Shown piece by piece: positions 18,133-28,140 of a DNA stretch of 36,285 nt. The DNA is from Verrucomicrobiota bacterium (GTDB lineage Bacteria > Verrucomicrobiota > Verrucomicrobiia > Verrucomicrobiales > DEV007), in contig JAHDFZ010000005.1 of the NCBI GenBank assembly GCA_020627905.1, positions 1 through 36,285 on the forward strand. The letters run 5' to 3'. The notes beneath the pieces were generated by a model, which worked only from the letters and a program-made list of their open reading frames with translations, searched no databases and was not told the origin of the DNA. The position numbers and the translations under genes were made by a program. The number at the start of each line of letters is the position of its first letter. Position 1 is the first letter of the stretch.

Positions 18133-18660
18133 CTAAGATCGACTAGCTTTCACAAATGCCAAAATGGCGTCATCGTCGCCATCGCTAGCCCACACGACGC
18201 GGAGAAACTCGTCCATAGCCAGGCCGTTAGAACTCAGAAAACTGCGATCCCCACCGCAGCCATACATAATATCAGGATCCAGCTCACCTCGCAGCTTGGC
18301 CCGGGCTTTCGCAATAATGCGTGGCAACCAGGTGATGCCCCCAAGAGCCTCTCCACGACCCGGTAGATCATTGGGCCGGAGAACGGTCGCACTAGTCTCT
18401 CCACCCATCACGTGGTGCAGGTAATCCCGGCGGACAGCAGCAACCAGAAGAGACATCCCGGCTCCCGGATCGCCACTGTCACAGGTGTCCTCGACAAAGT
18501 CGAAAAACTCGCGGGGCTGGTAACCGATGTAGGCGAGGAAGGCCTGATCCGCTTCTGTGTAATAGGTCTGAAAGTTCCGATTGCCCCCCTGGTATTGCTG
18601 GCAGCAGCGGCTGAACAATTCCGAGAAGATTTTGGACCAGGAGTAAGAATTCATTTTCAT
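18133..18660 (-). CDS. DUF5069 family protein
   Basis: 175 residues. The pattern WLPRIIAKARAKLRGELDP, then YGCGGDRSFLSSNGLAMDEFL and a C-terminal Asp-rich segment (SDGDDDAILAFVKA) is the conserved core of DUF5069, a family common in Verrucomicrobiota and Planctomycetota and of unknown function. Most members are about this length. There is no signal peptide or membrane span. It lies 35 bp after nadA and 19 bp before the TPR gene, on the same strand. ATG 18654 is a possible alternative start. Confidence 0.8.
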   Translation of the reverse strand: MKMNSYSWSKIFSELFSRCCQQYQGGNRNFQTYYTEADQAFLAYIGYQPREFFDFVEDTCDSGDPGAGMSLLVAAVRRDYLHHVMGGETSATVLRPNDLPGRGEALGGITWLPRIIAKARAKLRGELDPDIMYGCGGDRSFLSSNGLAMDEFLRVVWASDGDDDAILAFVKASRS

Positions 18661-18695
18661 AATCGTGTTGGATACGTTTTTGACGCCGCCGCTGC

Positions 18696-19637
18696 CTACT
18701 TGCTCAGCTCAAGCATGCGCATGATAGGGGCCTTCGCTTTTTCGCGCATTTCAGGATCAAGAGTTACCTCCGGCTTCAGATTTTCCAGGGCTGAGTGGAG
18801 TTTCTCCAGAGTATTGAGCTTCATGAATCGGCAATCAGCGCAGGCGCAGTGATCCGTAGGTCCGGGGATAAGATTTTTCTCAGGAGCCTCTTTCTGCAGG
18901 CGGTGCAGCATACCAGCTTCTGTGACGACAATGATATTCTTCGCCGGAGTATCGCGGCAGAAGTCGACCATTTTCTCCGTCGAGCAGACCTCATCTGCCA
19001 GCAGCCGGACGGCAGTGGTGCACTCCGGGTGAGCGACGACGACAGCATCGGGGTATTGATCCTTGATCCCCTGAATGCTCTCCCGTGTAAACTCCACGTG
19101 CAGGTAGCAGTTCCCATTCCAATACTCCATCTCGCGGCCCGTCTGCTGCGTCACCCAGGCGCCGAGATTCTGGTCAGGAGCAAACAAAATCGGTCGATCT
19201 TTCGGCGCCTCCTCTACGATACGGATCGCATTGCCACTGGTGCAGATGACGTCAGAGAGCGCTTTTACCGCAGCAGAGGAATTGATATACGTCACCACGT
19301 AGTAGTTTTTCTCACGATTCTCCTCCAGGAAAGCGGCAAGATCCTCCGGCTGACAGCTTTCCTCGAGCGAGCAACCGGCGTTGGCATCCGGTAGGATCAC
19401 CGTCTTCTCAGGATTGATGATTTTGGCAGTTTCGGCCATGAAATGCACCCCGCAGAAAGCGATGACATCGGCATCCGTCTCCTGCGCCCGAAAAGCAAGG
19501 CCCAGGGAATCACCGACGTAGTCAGCAATGTCCTGAATCTCGGGAATTTGGTAGTTATGAGCCAGAATAACGGCGTTTCGCTTTTCTTTCAGCTCGAGGA
19601 TCTCAGTGCGCAAATCGGTGGCAGCAGCAGTTGTCAT
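18696..19637 (-). CDS. nadA: Quinolinate synthase
   Basis: 313 residues from ATG 19637; the GTG start at 19673 in the track is less likely. This enzyme condenses iminoaspartate with dihydroxyacetone phosphate to give quinolinate for NAD synthesis, using a [4Fe-4S] cluster. The cluster ligands are likely Cys89 (ANAGCSL), Cys177 (WNGNCYLH) and Cys268 (DHCACADCRF). The substrate motifs ILAHNYQIPE and GVHFMAETAKI are present. No nadB or nadC is in the window. It diverges from the sulfatase gene and heads the DUF5069/TPR run. Confidence 0.95.
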   Translation of the reverse strand: MTTAAATDLRTEILELKEKRNAVILAHNYQIPEIQDIADYVGDSLGLAFRAQETDADVIAFCGVHFMAETAKIINPEKTVILPDANAGCSLEESCQPEDLAAFLEENREKNYYVVTYINSSAAVKALSDVICTSGNAIRIVEEAPKDRPILFAPDQNLGAWVTQQTGREMEYWNGNCYLHVEFTRESIQGIKDQYPDAVVVAHPECTTAVRLLADEVCSTEKMVDFCRDTPAKNIIVVTEAGMLHRLQKEAPEKNLIPGPTDHCACADCRFMKLNTLEKLHSALENLKPEVTLDPEMREKAKAPIMRMLELSK

Positions 19638-19817
19638 AGAAAATATGGGGGTTACTGGCGCAGATCCTACCACAAAACAGCGCTATTGTCTGCCATTTGC
19701 CCATGATTCGGATTCCGGATAGGCCGCCCTACGACGCAGCACGCGAAAACGCCACCGGTGCAGGATTGAACGCTCAGGGAAAAAATCACAGGCTAGAGAC
19801 GTAGCCCTTCTGTCTCT
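19638..19817. promoter_or_regulatory. Divergent region nadA / sulfatase
   Basis: 180 bp contain promoters for both directions by layout. TTGAAC near 19766 may be part of a -35 for the sulfatase, but no good -10 follows. Neither start has a Shine-Dalgarno. Confidence 0.35.
19795..19817 (+). other. Hairpin directly before the sulfatase start codon
   Basis: Perfect 6-bp arms AGAGAC (19795-19800) and GTCTCT (19812-19817) with an 11-nt loop end at the base before ATG 19818. If formed in mRNA, it would cover the usual ribosome-binding position. It could also be chance, given the small stem. Confidence 0.35.
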
Positions 19818-21275
19818 ATGAAGATATTTCTCTTTGTTTTTACCACTTTGCTCGTCAGTCTCGAAGCCCGCGCCAACGAGCGCCCCAACATTATCCTGAT
19901 CCTTGTCGATGATCTTGGCTACGGAGAAACGGGATTTAACGGCCAGAAACTGATCCAGACACCGCACCTCGATCAGATGGCGGCAGAAGGGGCCGTTTTC
20001 CAGCAGTTTTATGCGGCAGCACCTGTCTGCGGCCCTTCCCGCGCCAGCCTCCTGCTGGGGATGCATACCGGTCGATCTCCCATAAGAGGAAACCCGTCCT
20101 GGGGGCTGGTGCGCACCGCTGCGGACCTTCAGGAACAGCACACTACATTCCCAGAAATCCTCCAAAAAGCCGGATACCGGAATTCCGTCATCGGCAAGTG
20201 GGGAATGAATGAAAATCCTGAAACCGGAACCGGTCATCCTTTCAAACAGGGGTTCGATGAGTTCCTCGGATTCAATACCCATATCGAGGCTCACTTTCAC
20301 TACCCAGATTTCTACTGGGAAGGCGAAGAAAAAATCCTGTTGAGTGAGACTCCCGGTGATAACTGGGAGAAGAAAACGACTTACATCGACGACATTTTTG
20401 CTCAGTCTGCTGTCGAGTTTGTGAAGCGGGAAGCCCGGACTACCGCCCCTTTCCTCCTCTACCTGAATCTGACAGTTCCTCATAAGGGATACACGGCACC
20501 CGAGGACAGCATCGCGCCTTATCAGGGCAAAGGCTGGCCTGAGCGGAAGCTCTCTTCCAATCATTACGAAATGGAGCCTGACATCAATCCAGCTTACGCA
20601 GGAATGGTCACACGCATGGATCAGCACGTCGGGCAAGTTCTCGACGCGGTCAAGCTCGCCGGTATAGCGGAAGAAACACTCATTTTCTTCACCAGCGATA
20701 ATGGGCACGAATACCCTGGCGAGTTGTTTGACTCAAACGGTCCATGGCGCGGCTCCAAAAGAGATCTCTACGAAGGCGGAATCCGGATGCCTACCGTTGC
20801 GGTATGGCCAGGGGTATTGAAGCCCGGGTCTATCATCTCGGAGCCGCTCGCCTTCTGGGACATACTCCCCACTTTTTGTGAGCTAGCAGGGGTCACAGAA
20901 CTTCCCTCCGAGATCTCCGGCCTTTCCTTCGTCCCTTCACTGATTGGCACTCCTCAAGCGCAGAAGTCTCATGATTACTTTTACTGGGAGTTCAATGAGG
21001 GTAGAGGCCCCTGGCAGGCGCTCCGCTTCGGTGACTGGAAAGCACATCGTCAATGGGACAACAAATCGAACGCCATGGGAGCGATCACTCTCTACAACCT
21101 CGCCACCGATCCATCAGAACAACACAATCTGGCAGGCCAGGAGCCTACGGTGATCTCACAAGCTCAAAAGCTTTTTGCTGAAGCGCGCTCACCGAGTGAC
21201 AATTTCCCTCTGACCAAGCGGAAGCCAATCAAATGGCATAAGATTCCCGTTGGCGAAGGCCCTGGTGAGGAATAA
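19818..21275 (+). CDS. Secreted arylsulfatase A-like sulfatase
   Basis: 485 residues with a signal peptide (MKIFLFVFTTLLVSLEARA). The sulfatase signature CGPSRASLLLG supplies the cysteine that is matured to formylglycine. RPNIILILVDDLGYGE holds the metal-binding aspartates, and GKWG and TSDNGH are further family motifs. The enzyme would hydrolyse sulfate esters, probably of algal polysaccharides; the exact S1 subfamily cannot be read by eye. No maturase or polysaccharide-uptake genes are beside it. The stop is 16 bp before the convergent protease gene. Confidence 0.92.
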   Translation: MKIFLFVFTTLLVSLEARANERPNIILILVDDLGYGETGFNGQKLIQTPHLDQMAAEGAVFQQFYAAAPVCGPSRASLLLGMHTGRSPIRGNPSWGLVRTAADLQEQHTTFPEILQKAGYRNSVIGKWGMNENPETGTGHPFKQGFDEFLGFNTHIEAHFHYPDFYWEGEEKILLSETPGDNWEKKTTYIDDIFAQSAVEFVKREARTTAPFLLYLNLTVPHKGYTAPEDSIAPYQGKGWPERKLSSNHYEMEPDINPAYAGMVTRMDQHVGQVLDAVKLAGIAEETLIFFTSDNGHEYPGELFDSNGPWRGSKRDLYEGGIRMPTVAVWPGVLKPGSIISEPLAFWDILPTFCELAGVTELPSEISGLSFVPSLIGTPQAQKSHDYFYWEFNEGRGPWQALRFGDWKAHRQWDNKSNAMGAITLYNLATDPSEQHNLAGQEPTVISQAQKLFAEARSPSDNFPLTKRKPIKWHKIPVGEGPGEE

Positions 21276-21291
21276 CGGTGCTAGCAACTTG

Positions 21292-22611
21292 TTAGATCCC
21301 CGAGAAAACTCCATTTGTCAGCGGCCACCAGAGCGACACAAGGACAAGATTATTTAGCGCGTGGAAGGCGATCACTGTCTTCAGCGAACCAGTGGCGCGG
21401 TAGATCAGGCAGGCAACTACCGCAAACACGAACACGCTGCCACTACCCACGAACCCGTAGAAATGAATGAGGGTGAAAAGGGCAGAGGAACCGATCACAG
21501 CAAACAAAGTCGAAAAACGGTTTTGCAGTGACTGAAACAAAAAGCCTCGGTAGACGATCTCTTCCACAACCGGAGCCACGATAACTGCTATCACAAGATA
21601 AAACCCGAAACCGAGCAGACCGTCATAGCTTGAATCCGCTCTTCCCCAATCGTGCCAGCCCATCTGGTTTGCGATGAGGATGAAAATCCAGTCAGCGATC
21701 AGACAAAGAGAAAAGCCCCCGAAAACGAGACGCCAGTGAACGGGCCGATTCCATCCTAATACGCGAGCAAGGTGAGAAAGGCGCGCAAGCGAAAGCTGGC
21801 AAAGGACCAGAGCGGGAACCGCCATGGCAGCAATCGTGCTGAGAAAATACCCAACCCACTGACCGAAGGGAGATAAGCTTTCGGCGATCAGGCTATACGG
21901 AACGAATGCGAACACGGCGACCAGCATACCAATGAAGGTGAAGGTCACCATTAGACTGGGCCGAAAGCATTTTGTGATGGGGCTTCTCGGTGCGGGGACT
22001 TTTTGAAAAATCGTCGTTAGTGTTCGCTTCAGGCAGGGCAAACCAGCGAGCGTAAAGATGAGCAGGCCAACACTCCCGAAAACATACCACGCGAAAATAC
22101 GCTTCGTCCGATCACCACTGGATTCCAGTTTGCTGAGAATCCAGCTCGGTTGAGCATCAGCCGGGAAAAGCTTCCTCAGAGCATCTCGCTGCCACGCAGT
22201 GAGATTGTCGCTCGGGCCATTCAGATACCTGAATGTTTCGATGTTCAACTCCTCTTTCTCCAACTCGCGAATCTGCTTTAGAGTAGCGAGTCCCTCAGGT
22301 GTCAGGAGATCGTGATCCTCACTTTTTTCAAAAACAGCCCGCGCCTCTGCGTAATGCTGGCTCGGGGCAGGCAGTCCAACCACTGCCACTGCCCAATCCG
22401 GGAGCGACTCCAGCTGCTCATAAACCACCGAAGCTAACTCAAACTCACGCTCTATCGCTTCCGTATGCTGCGCTGGATCGTCAAAGGTGAAAGGGCTCGA
22501 CATCTGCGAACCGATGACGATCAGACTCCATACAAACGCAACCGCAGCGGCAGCAAAAATCGGAATTCTCGTTCGGGAAATCTTTCGGTATTTTGATAGG
22601 AGAGAGCGCAT
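21292..22611 (-). CDS. CPBP-family intramembrane glutamic endopeptidase
   Basis: 439 residues from ATG 22611; the track's 22674 start adds an unlikely leader. After a first membrane span comes an extracytoplasmic region of about 150 residues, then several spans. The C-terminal CPBP/ABI core carries EEIVYRGFLF (EExxxR), TLIHFYG and FHALNNLVL (HxxxN). Relatives (Rce1-like) cleave membrane peptides or act in bacteriocin self-immunity; the substrate here is unknown. It lies 174 bp beyond the allophanate hydrolase gene and is probably separate from that operon. Confidence 0.88.
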   Translation of the reverse strand: MRSLLSKYRKISRTRIPIFAAAAVAFVWSLIVIGSQMSSPFTFDDPAQHTEAIEREFELASVVYEQLESLPDWAVAVVGLPAPSQHYAEARAVFEKSEDHDLLTPEGLATLKQIRELEKEELNIETFRYLNGPSDNLTAWQRDALRKLFPADAQPSWILSKLESSGDRTKRIFAWYVFGSVGLLIFTLAGLPCLKRTLTTIFQKVPAPRSPITKCFRPSLMVTFTFIGMLVAVFAFVPYSLIAESLSPFGQWVGYFLSTIAAMAVPALVLCQLSLARLSHLARVLGWNRPVHWRLVFGGFSLCLIADWIFILIANQMGWHDWGRADSSYDGLLGFGFYLVIAVIVAPVVEEIVYRGFLFQSLQNRFSTLFAVIGSSALFTLIHFYGFVGSGSVFVFAVVACLIYRATGSLKTVIAFHALNNLVLVSLWWPLTNGVFSGI

Positions 22612-22785
22612 GTGGCCAGACTTTCGTATACGCCTTACCCCGAAATCGAAACACTGTCCACAAACCTCGCCCAAACCGTGGATTGAGGAGTTGCCATCTC
22701 GGACGGCCGAGCCTCCGGTAGCGGTCTAAATACAGGAAAGTTCTTAGAAGATCCACCCCTTCGGGTTGCCTCTGAATCGGCCAGC

Positions 22786-24546
22786 TCACCCTCTCTTCAG
22801 AAATTCGCGCCAGCTACCTAAATCGGAAATTTCCCTGGCCCCCTCGGTGTCGATTTGCTCGCACAAAAAACCCGTAATCAGCACGCCATCACTCAGAACC
22901 ACCTTCCCCACACCCAGAGGTGCAGGAATCTGGCTGACAAAATCTCCGAACGCGGTTGGGTCGAGATCCCATACCTCTACATGGATGGCATGTCCCTCGC
23001 CCTCGGGCACCCGAATCAACCCGGGTCGCGGAGGCAAGCTCTCCGTAGGAGGCAAGGCAAAGAACCGATAAGAGGGTGCCGTCTCACTAGCAAAACAGAA
23101 GCGTCCACCTCGCTCAGTCAGCTGATGATTCAAGGCCAGACCATCCATGTGCGCACCACACACGGCTATCTGCAGTCGCTCCTCCGACCTGGCATTGAAA
23201 TCATGCCCAGCGATATCCAGAAGCTGCTGATCAGAGAAAGCCGGAGCAAAATAAGTCACGCCGAAGGGCATACCGTTAGAGAGCTCTCCTGCCGGCACAG
23301 CTACAGCAGCGTAATCCAGCAGGTTCATGAAATTCGTGTAGTAACCGAGGTTCGAATTTAAGGCGACGGGATCGGCCAAAACCTCATCGATCGTGTAGAT
23401 GGTCCCCGTGGTGGGCGTCATGATAGCATCCACGGTTTCCCATACTGCATCAGCCAGGCGCTTCTTATCAGCGAGTTTATACTGCGCGCGAAACGCATCC
23501 ACAGCTGACGGCTTTCCCCCGCCCTCTATGATAGAGCGGGTGACCGGATGCAGAATCTCGGGACGCTCCGTAATGATGTCCTCAATCGCCGCATAGCGCT
23601 CGGCCACCCAGGGCCCCTCATAAAGGAGACGGGCCGCCTCTAAAAAAGGCTGAAAGTCGACCTCCACGACAGTAGCCCCCGATTGCTTCACGCTGTCGAC
23701 AGCCTCTCCAAAACGAGTCCGAGCAGATTCATCCCCGAAAAATTCGAGGTCAGCCTCCCTCGGAACCCCGATGACAGCAACTCCATCACGGGATCGGTTG
23801 TTCGGTGCCGCCACTGGGCGTGCATACGCATCCTTTGGGTCAAATTGCGCCGCCACAGCAAGCACATGCTCAGCCTCTGCGAGCGAGTTCGCAAAAATCG
23901 AGACACAATCCAGCGTCCGACATGCCGGGATTACCCCCTGACAGCTCAACAGTCCGCGGGTGGGTTTCAGCCCCACGAGATTCTGGAAAGCTGCCGGCAC
24001 TCGCCCCGATCCGGCAGTATCCGTGCCGAGGGAGAACGCCGCTTCCCCGAAGCCCACTGCGCTAGCCGATCCAGAACTGGAACCTCCGGGTATGAACTCT
24101 GCCCCGCAGGAGTTCGGAGCGATACCATAGGGACTCCGAGTCCCCACCAGCCCGGTGGCGAATTGATCAAGATTGGTTTTCCCCATCGGGATAGCCCCGG
24201 CATTCATCAGTGCATGAACGACGAAGGCGGTTTCTTCAGGGGCATAGGAGGCGTCCGGGCAAGCTCCCGTTGTAGGAAACCCTGCTACATCTATATTATC
24301 CTTCACGGCGAACGGGACGCCGTAGAGAGGTAACTCATTGCTGCTCTTTTCTTCCAGAGCTGCTATCCACTGATCCAGAGTCTCCTCATCAACCACTGAT
24401 ATCCAGATTTTACTTTGATCAGGATTACGAAGAATCTTTTCGCGCAGAGCTGTCAGGTATTCCCGTGGCTGTGTTGTGCCAGCCTCATACTCCTTGAGGA
24501 GAGCCAAAAAATCGATTCGTTGCGGGTGTTTCATAACATTAGGCAT
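22786..24546 (-). CDS. Allophanate hydrolase
   Basis: 586 residues. The N-terminal amidase-signature domain contains the catalytic triad at Lys82 (AVKDNID), Ser156 (GGSSSGSA) and Ser180 (TDTAGSGR), with the same spacing as in AtzF. A C-terminal domain (about 460-586) is also present, as in full-length forms. It splits allophanate into ammonia and CO2. The start ATG overlaps the end of the carboxylase gene by 8 bp, so the two are translationally coupled. In this cluster it would be the last step of guanidine breakdown. An in-frame ATG at 24534 is an alternative start. Confidence 0.95.
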   Translation of the reverse strand: MPNVMKHPQRIDFLALLKEYEAGTTQPREYLTALREKILRNPDQSKIWISVVDEETLDQWIAALEEKSSNELPLYGVPFAVKDNIDVAGFPTTGACPDASYAPEETAFVVHALMNAGAIPMGKTNLDQFATGLVGTRSPYGIAPNSCGAEFIPGGSSSGSASAVGFGEAAFSLGTDTAGSGRVPAAFQNLVGLKPTRGLLSCQGVIPACRTLDCVSIFANSLAEAEHVLAVAAQFDPKDAYARPVAAPNNRSRDGVAVIGVPREADLEFFGDESARTRFGEAVDSVKQSGATVVEVDFQPFLEAARLLYEGPWVAERYAAIEDIITERPEILHPVTRSIIEGGGKPSAVDAFRAQYKLADKKRLADAVWETVDAIMTPTTGTIYTIDEVLADPVALNSNLGYYTNFMNLLDYAAVAVPAGELSNGMPFGVTYFAPAFSDQQLLDIAGHDFNARSEERLQIAVCGAHMDGLALNHQLTERGGRFCFASETAPSYRFFALPPTESLPPRPGLIRVPEGEGHAIHVEVWDLDPTAFGDFVSQIPAPLGVGKVVLSDGVLITGFLCEQIDTEGAREISDLGSWREFLKRG

Positions 24547-27500
24547 TCGGTTTCAGGAGACTGATGACCGAGCCGGGCTGCACGGGAGCACCTTCGTCGA
24601 GCAAGTGCCCTGACATGACACCATCACATGGCGCCAACACAGGGATCTCCATTTTCATACTTTCGACGATGGCGATTGTTTCATCCTCTTCCACGGCCTG
24701 CCCATCGGCGGCAGTGAGTTTCCAGATCGTTCCAGCCACAGGCGACACGGCAGCCTCCATACCCTCCGGCACATCGTTCGCTGGGTCTCCCGAGTCAGCT
24801 GCATCAGCCACTTCCACCTCGAAGTTCATGGTGCCATCCGCCTCCCAGCGCTCCCGTTCTTCCTGAAACGCATGACTTTGCTGCCCCCGAAATGCCGAAA
24901 TTTGCTCGGAGTTTTCCGATAGGAACTGATGGTAATCAGCGACACGGAAGCTTGTCTCCTCTACTTTCAGCTCCAGTTCGCCTAATTCAAACTGCCGCCG
25001 CATTTCGAGGAGTTCCTCAGCCTCGACGGGATACCAGCGGATCTGATCAAAAAACCGTAGCAGCCAGGGCGTGCCTTCGTGGAAGTGCTTTGTCACACGG
25101 TAGCGATTCCAGATCGGCAGGGTGCGACCGACGAACTGATACCCTCCGGGCCCCTCCATGCCATAAATGCACAGATAAGCACCACCGATGCCGACGCAAT
25201 TTTCTGCCGTCCATGTGCGCGCTGGGTTATACTTGGTCGTCACCAATCGATGCCGCGGGTCCAGCGGAGTAGCGACCGGGGCACCCAGATAAACGTCTCC
25301 TAAGCCCAATACAAAGTAGGATGCGTCGAAAACGATATCCTGAACCTGTTTGATGGACTCGAGACCATTGATCCGACGAATAAATTCGATATTGCTAGGA
25401 CACCATGGCGCATCGGGCCGCACAATCTGGGTGTATTTTTCAATCGCCTCGATGGTAGCCGGATCATCCCACGAAAGCGGTAGGTGGGCAATTCTACTGG
25501 GGAAGGTCATCTCAGCGACCGGAGGCAACTCCCCCACGAGAGAGCAAACCGTTCGAAGGAGCTCCTTCACGCTCAGCTGAGTCGTATCAAACTGAATCTG
25601 TAGGGACCGAATTCCCGGGACCAGTTCTCTGATCCCTTTGATCCCACCATCCAGAATACTCTGGTAGAGAGCCTGGGCTCGAAAGCGCAGATCGAGATCC
25701 AGCTCCATCGCCCCAAACTCGACGAGCACAGCACCATCGCCACTGGCCCGAATCGTCAGCTGCCCCTCTTCCTCATACAAAATCGGCGAACCGACAGGAT
25801 GACTCACCCCTGCTTTTGGCTCATAGAGCGCTCCCTGCTCGATGCTATGCTCCTGACGAGCATGCTCGCTCTCAGCATCCTCCAGCGATAGACAGGCGAA
25901 GCGGACTTTGTCGCCGGGCTTTAACTGCCCCAGTTTCCACAGGTCGGCCTGCACCACAACTAACGGGCAAACAAACCCTCCGAGACTCGGCCCATCCGGA
26001 CCGAGAATGATGGGCATATCACCAGTGAAATCGAGCGACCCCACGACGTAGGCATTGTCGTGGATGTTCGACGGATGCAATCCAGCCTCCCCACCGTCCC
26101 GCCGAGCCCACTCGGGTTTCGGGCCGATCAGGCGGATCCCCGTGCGATCCGAGTTATAATGAATCTCCCACTCCGTGCGGAACAGCATTTCGATGTCACC
26201 ATCAGTAAAAAACTCAGGAGCTGCATGCGGGCCATAAGTGACACGAAGTGCCCACTCATTAGACAATTCGACAGGTTGCTGCGCGACCGGTGAGACTCCT
26301 GCGCTTTCCTCAGAACGTAACCGATCCCCTATTTGCAGGGGCTTGCCCGTCGTTCCGCCAAACTTCCCTAGTCGAAATGTCGCGGCACTGCCGAGATAGC
26401 TAGGTGCATCCAGGCCACCTTTCACGAGCAAATAACACCGCTGTCCAACGGAGCCGATCGTTCCGATCTTCAGGGTCGCTCCAGCCTTCACATGGACGAC
26501 TTCGTGGAATGGGATCTCTTGTCCATCCAGCTCCGCTGGAGCCGCTGCCCCAGCGAGAACGACTTCGGTATCATAGTGGAAACGATACTTCCCTCCGCGG
26601 ATGGTCATCTCCAGCCCGGCCGCGTCAGAAGGATTTCCGAGGAGATTATTTCCGAGGCGAAAATGGTAGGGATCAAAAGGCCCTGACGGAGGCACGCCGA
26701 CGTCCCACATTCCCGTGCGTCCCGGGAAATCCTGAATCGTCGTCTCCAGTCCAGGCTGAAGCACCTCGATCGTTCTCGAGACAAATGATAGAGTGCTGAG
26801 AAAGCGCGTGTAAAGCTCGGCCTGCTGAAACTCAGGGGTCTCCAAGATGGTCGTTAAAAACTCCCGATTGGTTTCGATGCCATAGATGCGGGTGTTTGAC
26901 ACAGCATCTGCCAGCTTCTCCAGTGCGTCCGATCGGTCCTGACCATGAGCAATGAGCTTGCCGATCATCGGATCGTAAAAGTTCGAGACCTCGCTACCAC
27001 TGACATAACCGGAATCAAAACGGACGCCATCCGGCGTCTCCAGCAAGGTGATCAACCCGCTCGAAGGCTGGAACGATTTCGCCGGATCCTCAGCATAGAG
27101 TCGCGCCTGAATCGAATGACCTTTCTGCTCCAGAGAATCCTGCAACTCGCTTAGGGCTGGCAACTCATCGCAGCCTAGCTTCACCATCCATTCCACAAGG
27201 TCGATCCCAAAGACTTCTTCGGTGACTCCGTGCTCGACCTGCAGGCGAGCATTCACCTCCAGCAGAAAGAAATCGCGCGAAGCTTCGTCGAAAAGAAATT
27301 CCACCGTCCCAGCCGAGCGATAAGAAAGGGAGGAGAGAATGGCAACGGCTGACTGGTGCAGTTGCTCCCGCTCGGATTCGTGCAAGCCGGGAGCCGGACA
27401 CTCTTCGATCACCTTCTGGTTGCGCCGCTGGATGGAGCAGTCGCGATCCCCTATCGCGAGGACCTTCCCTTTGCCATCACCGAAACACTGAACCTCAATG

Positions 27501-28120
27501 TGACGCGCCCGCTCGATGTAGCGCTCCAAAAAAATGGCATCATCATTAAAGTTCGTCTTCGATAAATGGGAGACCTGACCATACACCGACTCCAGCTCCG
27601 TTACATCATGGGCGATCTGCATGCCGATGCCCCCACCGCCAGCGGAGGCTTTCAAAATGATCGGATACCCAACAGCTTCTGCGGCAGCAGCGGCCTCCTC
27701 AAAGGTCGTCAGCAGTCCACTCCCCTCCAGAAGCGGAACGCCATGCTGCTTTGCCAGTTCACGGCAGACATGCTTGAGCCCTGAGTCATGCAACTGGGTG
27801 GGCGTGGGGCCGAGAAAAACAATGCCCGCGTCTTCACAAGCTTGTGAAAAAGAGGCCTGTTCGCTCAGGAAACCGTAACCGGGGTGAATCGCCTCCGCTC
27901 CTGTCTGAATAGCAGCCTGAATGATAGCTTCGGCGTCCAGATACGTTTCGGCCGGAGTCATCCCAGGCAGTCGCACTGCCTCATCAGCCCGCAAGCGGTG
28001 CTCCGCTCCCTCGTCAGCATCGGAATAGACCGCAACGCTCTGGATCCCCAGCTTCTTCAGCGTGCGCTGAACGCGACAGGAAATCGCCGCCCGATTGGCG
28101 ATAAGAACTTTTGAAAACAT
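24539..28120 (-). CDS. Biotin-dependent guanidine/urea carboxylase
   Basis: 1,193 residues from ATG 28120 (MFSKVLIANRAAISCRVQ); the 1,224-residue track form is too long. In order it holds a biotin carboxylase domain (about 1-450; ATP-grasp KASAGGGGIGMQ), a KipA-type and then a KipI-type carboxyltransferase region (about 470-1010), and a biotin carrier domain near the C-terminus with VESMKMEI, biotin on about Lys1156. This is the full single-chain urea carboxylase layout. Proteins next to a DUF1989 pair have been shown to be guanidine carboxylases instead; here that is inferred from neighbours. The allophanate hydrolase gene overlaps its end. Confidence 0.92.
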   Translation of the reverse strand: MFSKVLIANRAAISCRVQRTLKKLGIQSVAVYSDADEGAEHRLRADEAVRLPGMTPAETYLDAEAIIQAAIQTGAEAIHPGYGFLSEQASFSQACEDAGIVFLGPTPTQLHDSGLKHVCRELAKQHGVPLLEGSGLLTTFEEAAAAAEAVGYPIILKASAGGGGIGMQIAHDVTELESVYGQVSHLSKTNFNDDAIFLERYIERARHIEVQCFGDGKGKVLAIGDRDCSIQRRNQKVIEECPAPGLHESEREQLHQSAVAILSSLSYRSAGTVEFLFDEASRDFFLLEVNARLQVEHGVTEEVFGIDLVEWMVKLGCDELPALSELQDSLEQKGHSIQARLYAEDPAKSFQPSSGLITLLETPDGVRFDSGYVSGSEVSNFYDPMIGKLIAHGQDRSDALEKLADAVSNTRIYGIETNREFLTTILETPEFQQAELYTRFLSTLSFVSRTIEVLQPGLETTIQDFPGRTGMWDVGVPPSGPFDPYHFRLGNNLLGNPSDAAGLEMTIRGGKYRFHYDTEVVLAGAAAPAELDGQEIPFHEVVHVKAGATLKIGTIGSVGQRCYLLVKGGLDAPSYLGSAATFRLGKFGGTTGKPLQIGDRLRSEESAGVSPVAQQPVELSNEWALRVTYGPHAAPEFFTDGDIEMLFRTEWEIHYNSDRTGIRLIGPKPEWARRDGGEAGLHPSNIHDNAYVVGSLDFTGDMPIILGPDGPSLGGFVCPLVVVQADLWKLGQLKPGDKVRFACLSLEDAESEHARQEHSIEQGALYEPKAGVSHPVGSPILYEEEGQLTIRASGDGAVLVEFGAMELDLDLRFRAQALYQSILDGGIKGIRELVPGIRSLQIQFDTTQLSVKELLRTVCSLVGELPPVAEMTFPSRIAHLPLSWDDPATIEAIEKYTQIVRPDAPWCPSNIEFIRRINGLESIKQVQDIVFDASYFVLGLGDVYLGAPVATPLDPRHRLVTTKYNPARTWTAENCVGIGGAYLCIYGMEGPGGYQFVGRTLPIWNRYRVTKHFHEGTPWLLRFFDQIRWYPVEAEELLEMRRQFELGELELKVEETSFRVADYHQFLSENSEQISAFRGQQSHAFQEERERWEADGTMNFEVEVADAADSGDPANDVPEGMEAAVSPVAGTIWKLTAADGQAVEEDETIAIVESMKMEIPVLAPCDGVMSGHLLDEGAPVQPGSVISLLKPNA

Positions 28121-28140
28121 CTCGTGTGACGAACAGCGTT

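Noticed and set aside
19683-20708. 341-codon minus-strand ORF
   Set aside because: It overlaps the sulfatase gene, which has a signal peptide and full family motifs.
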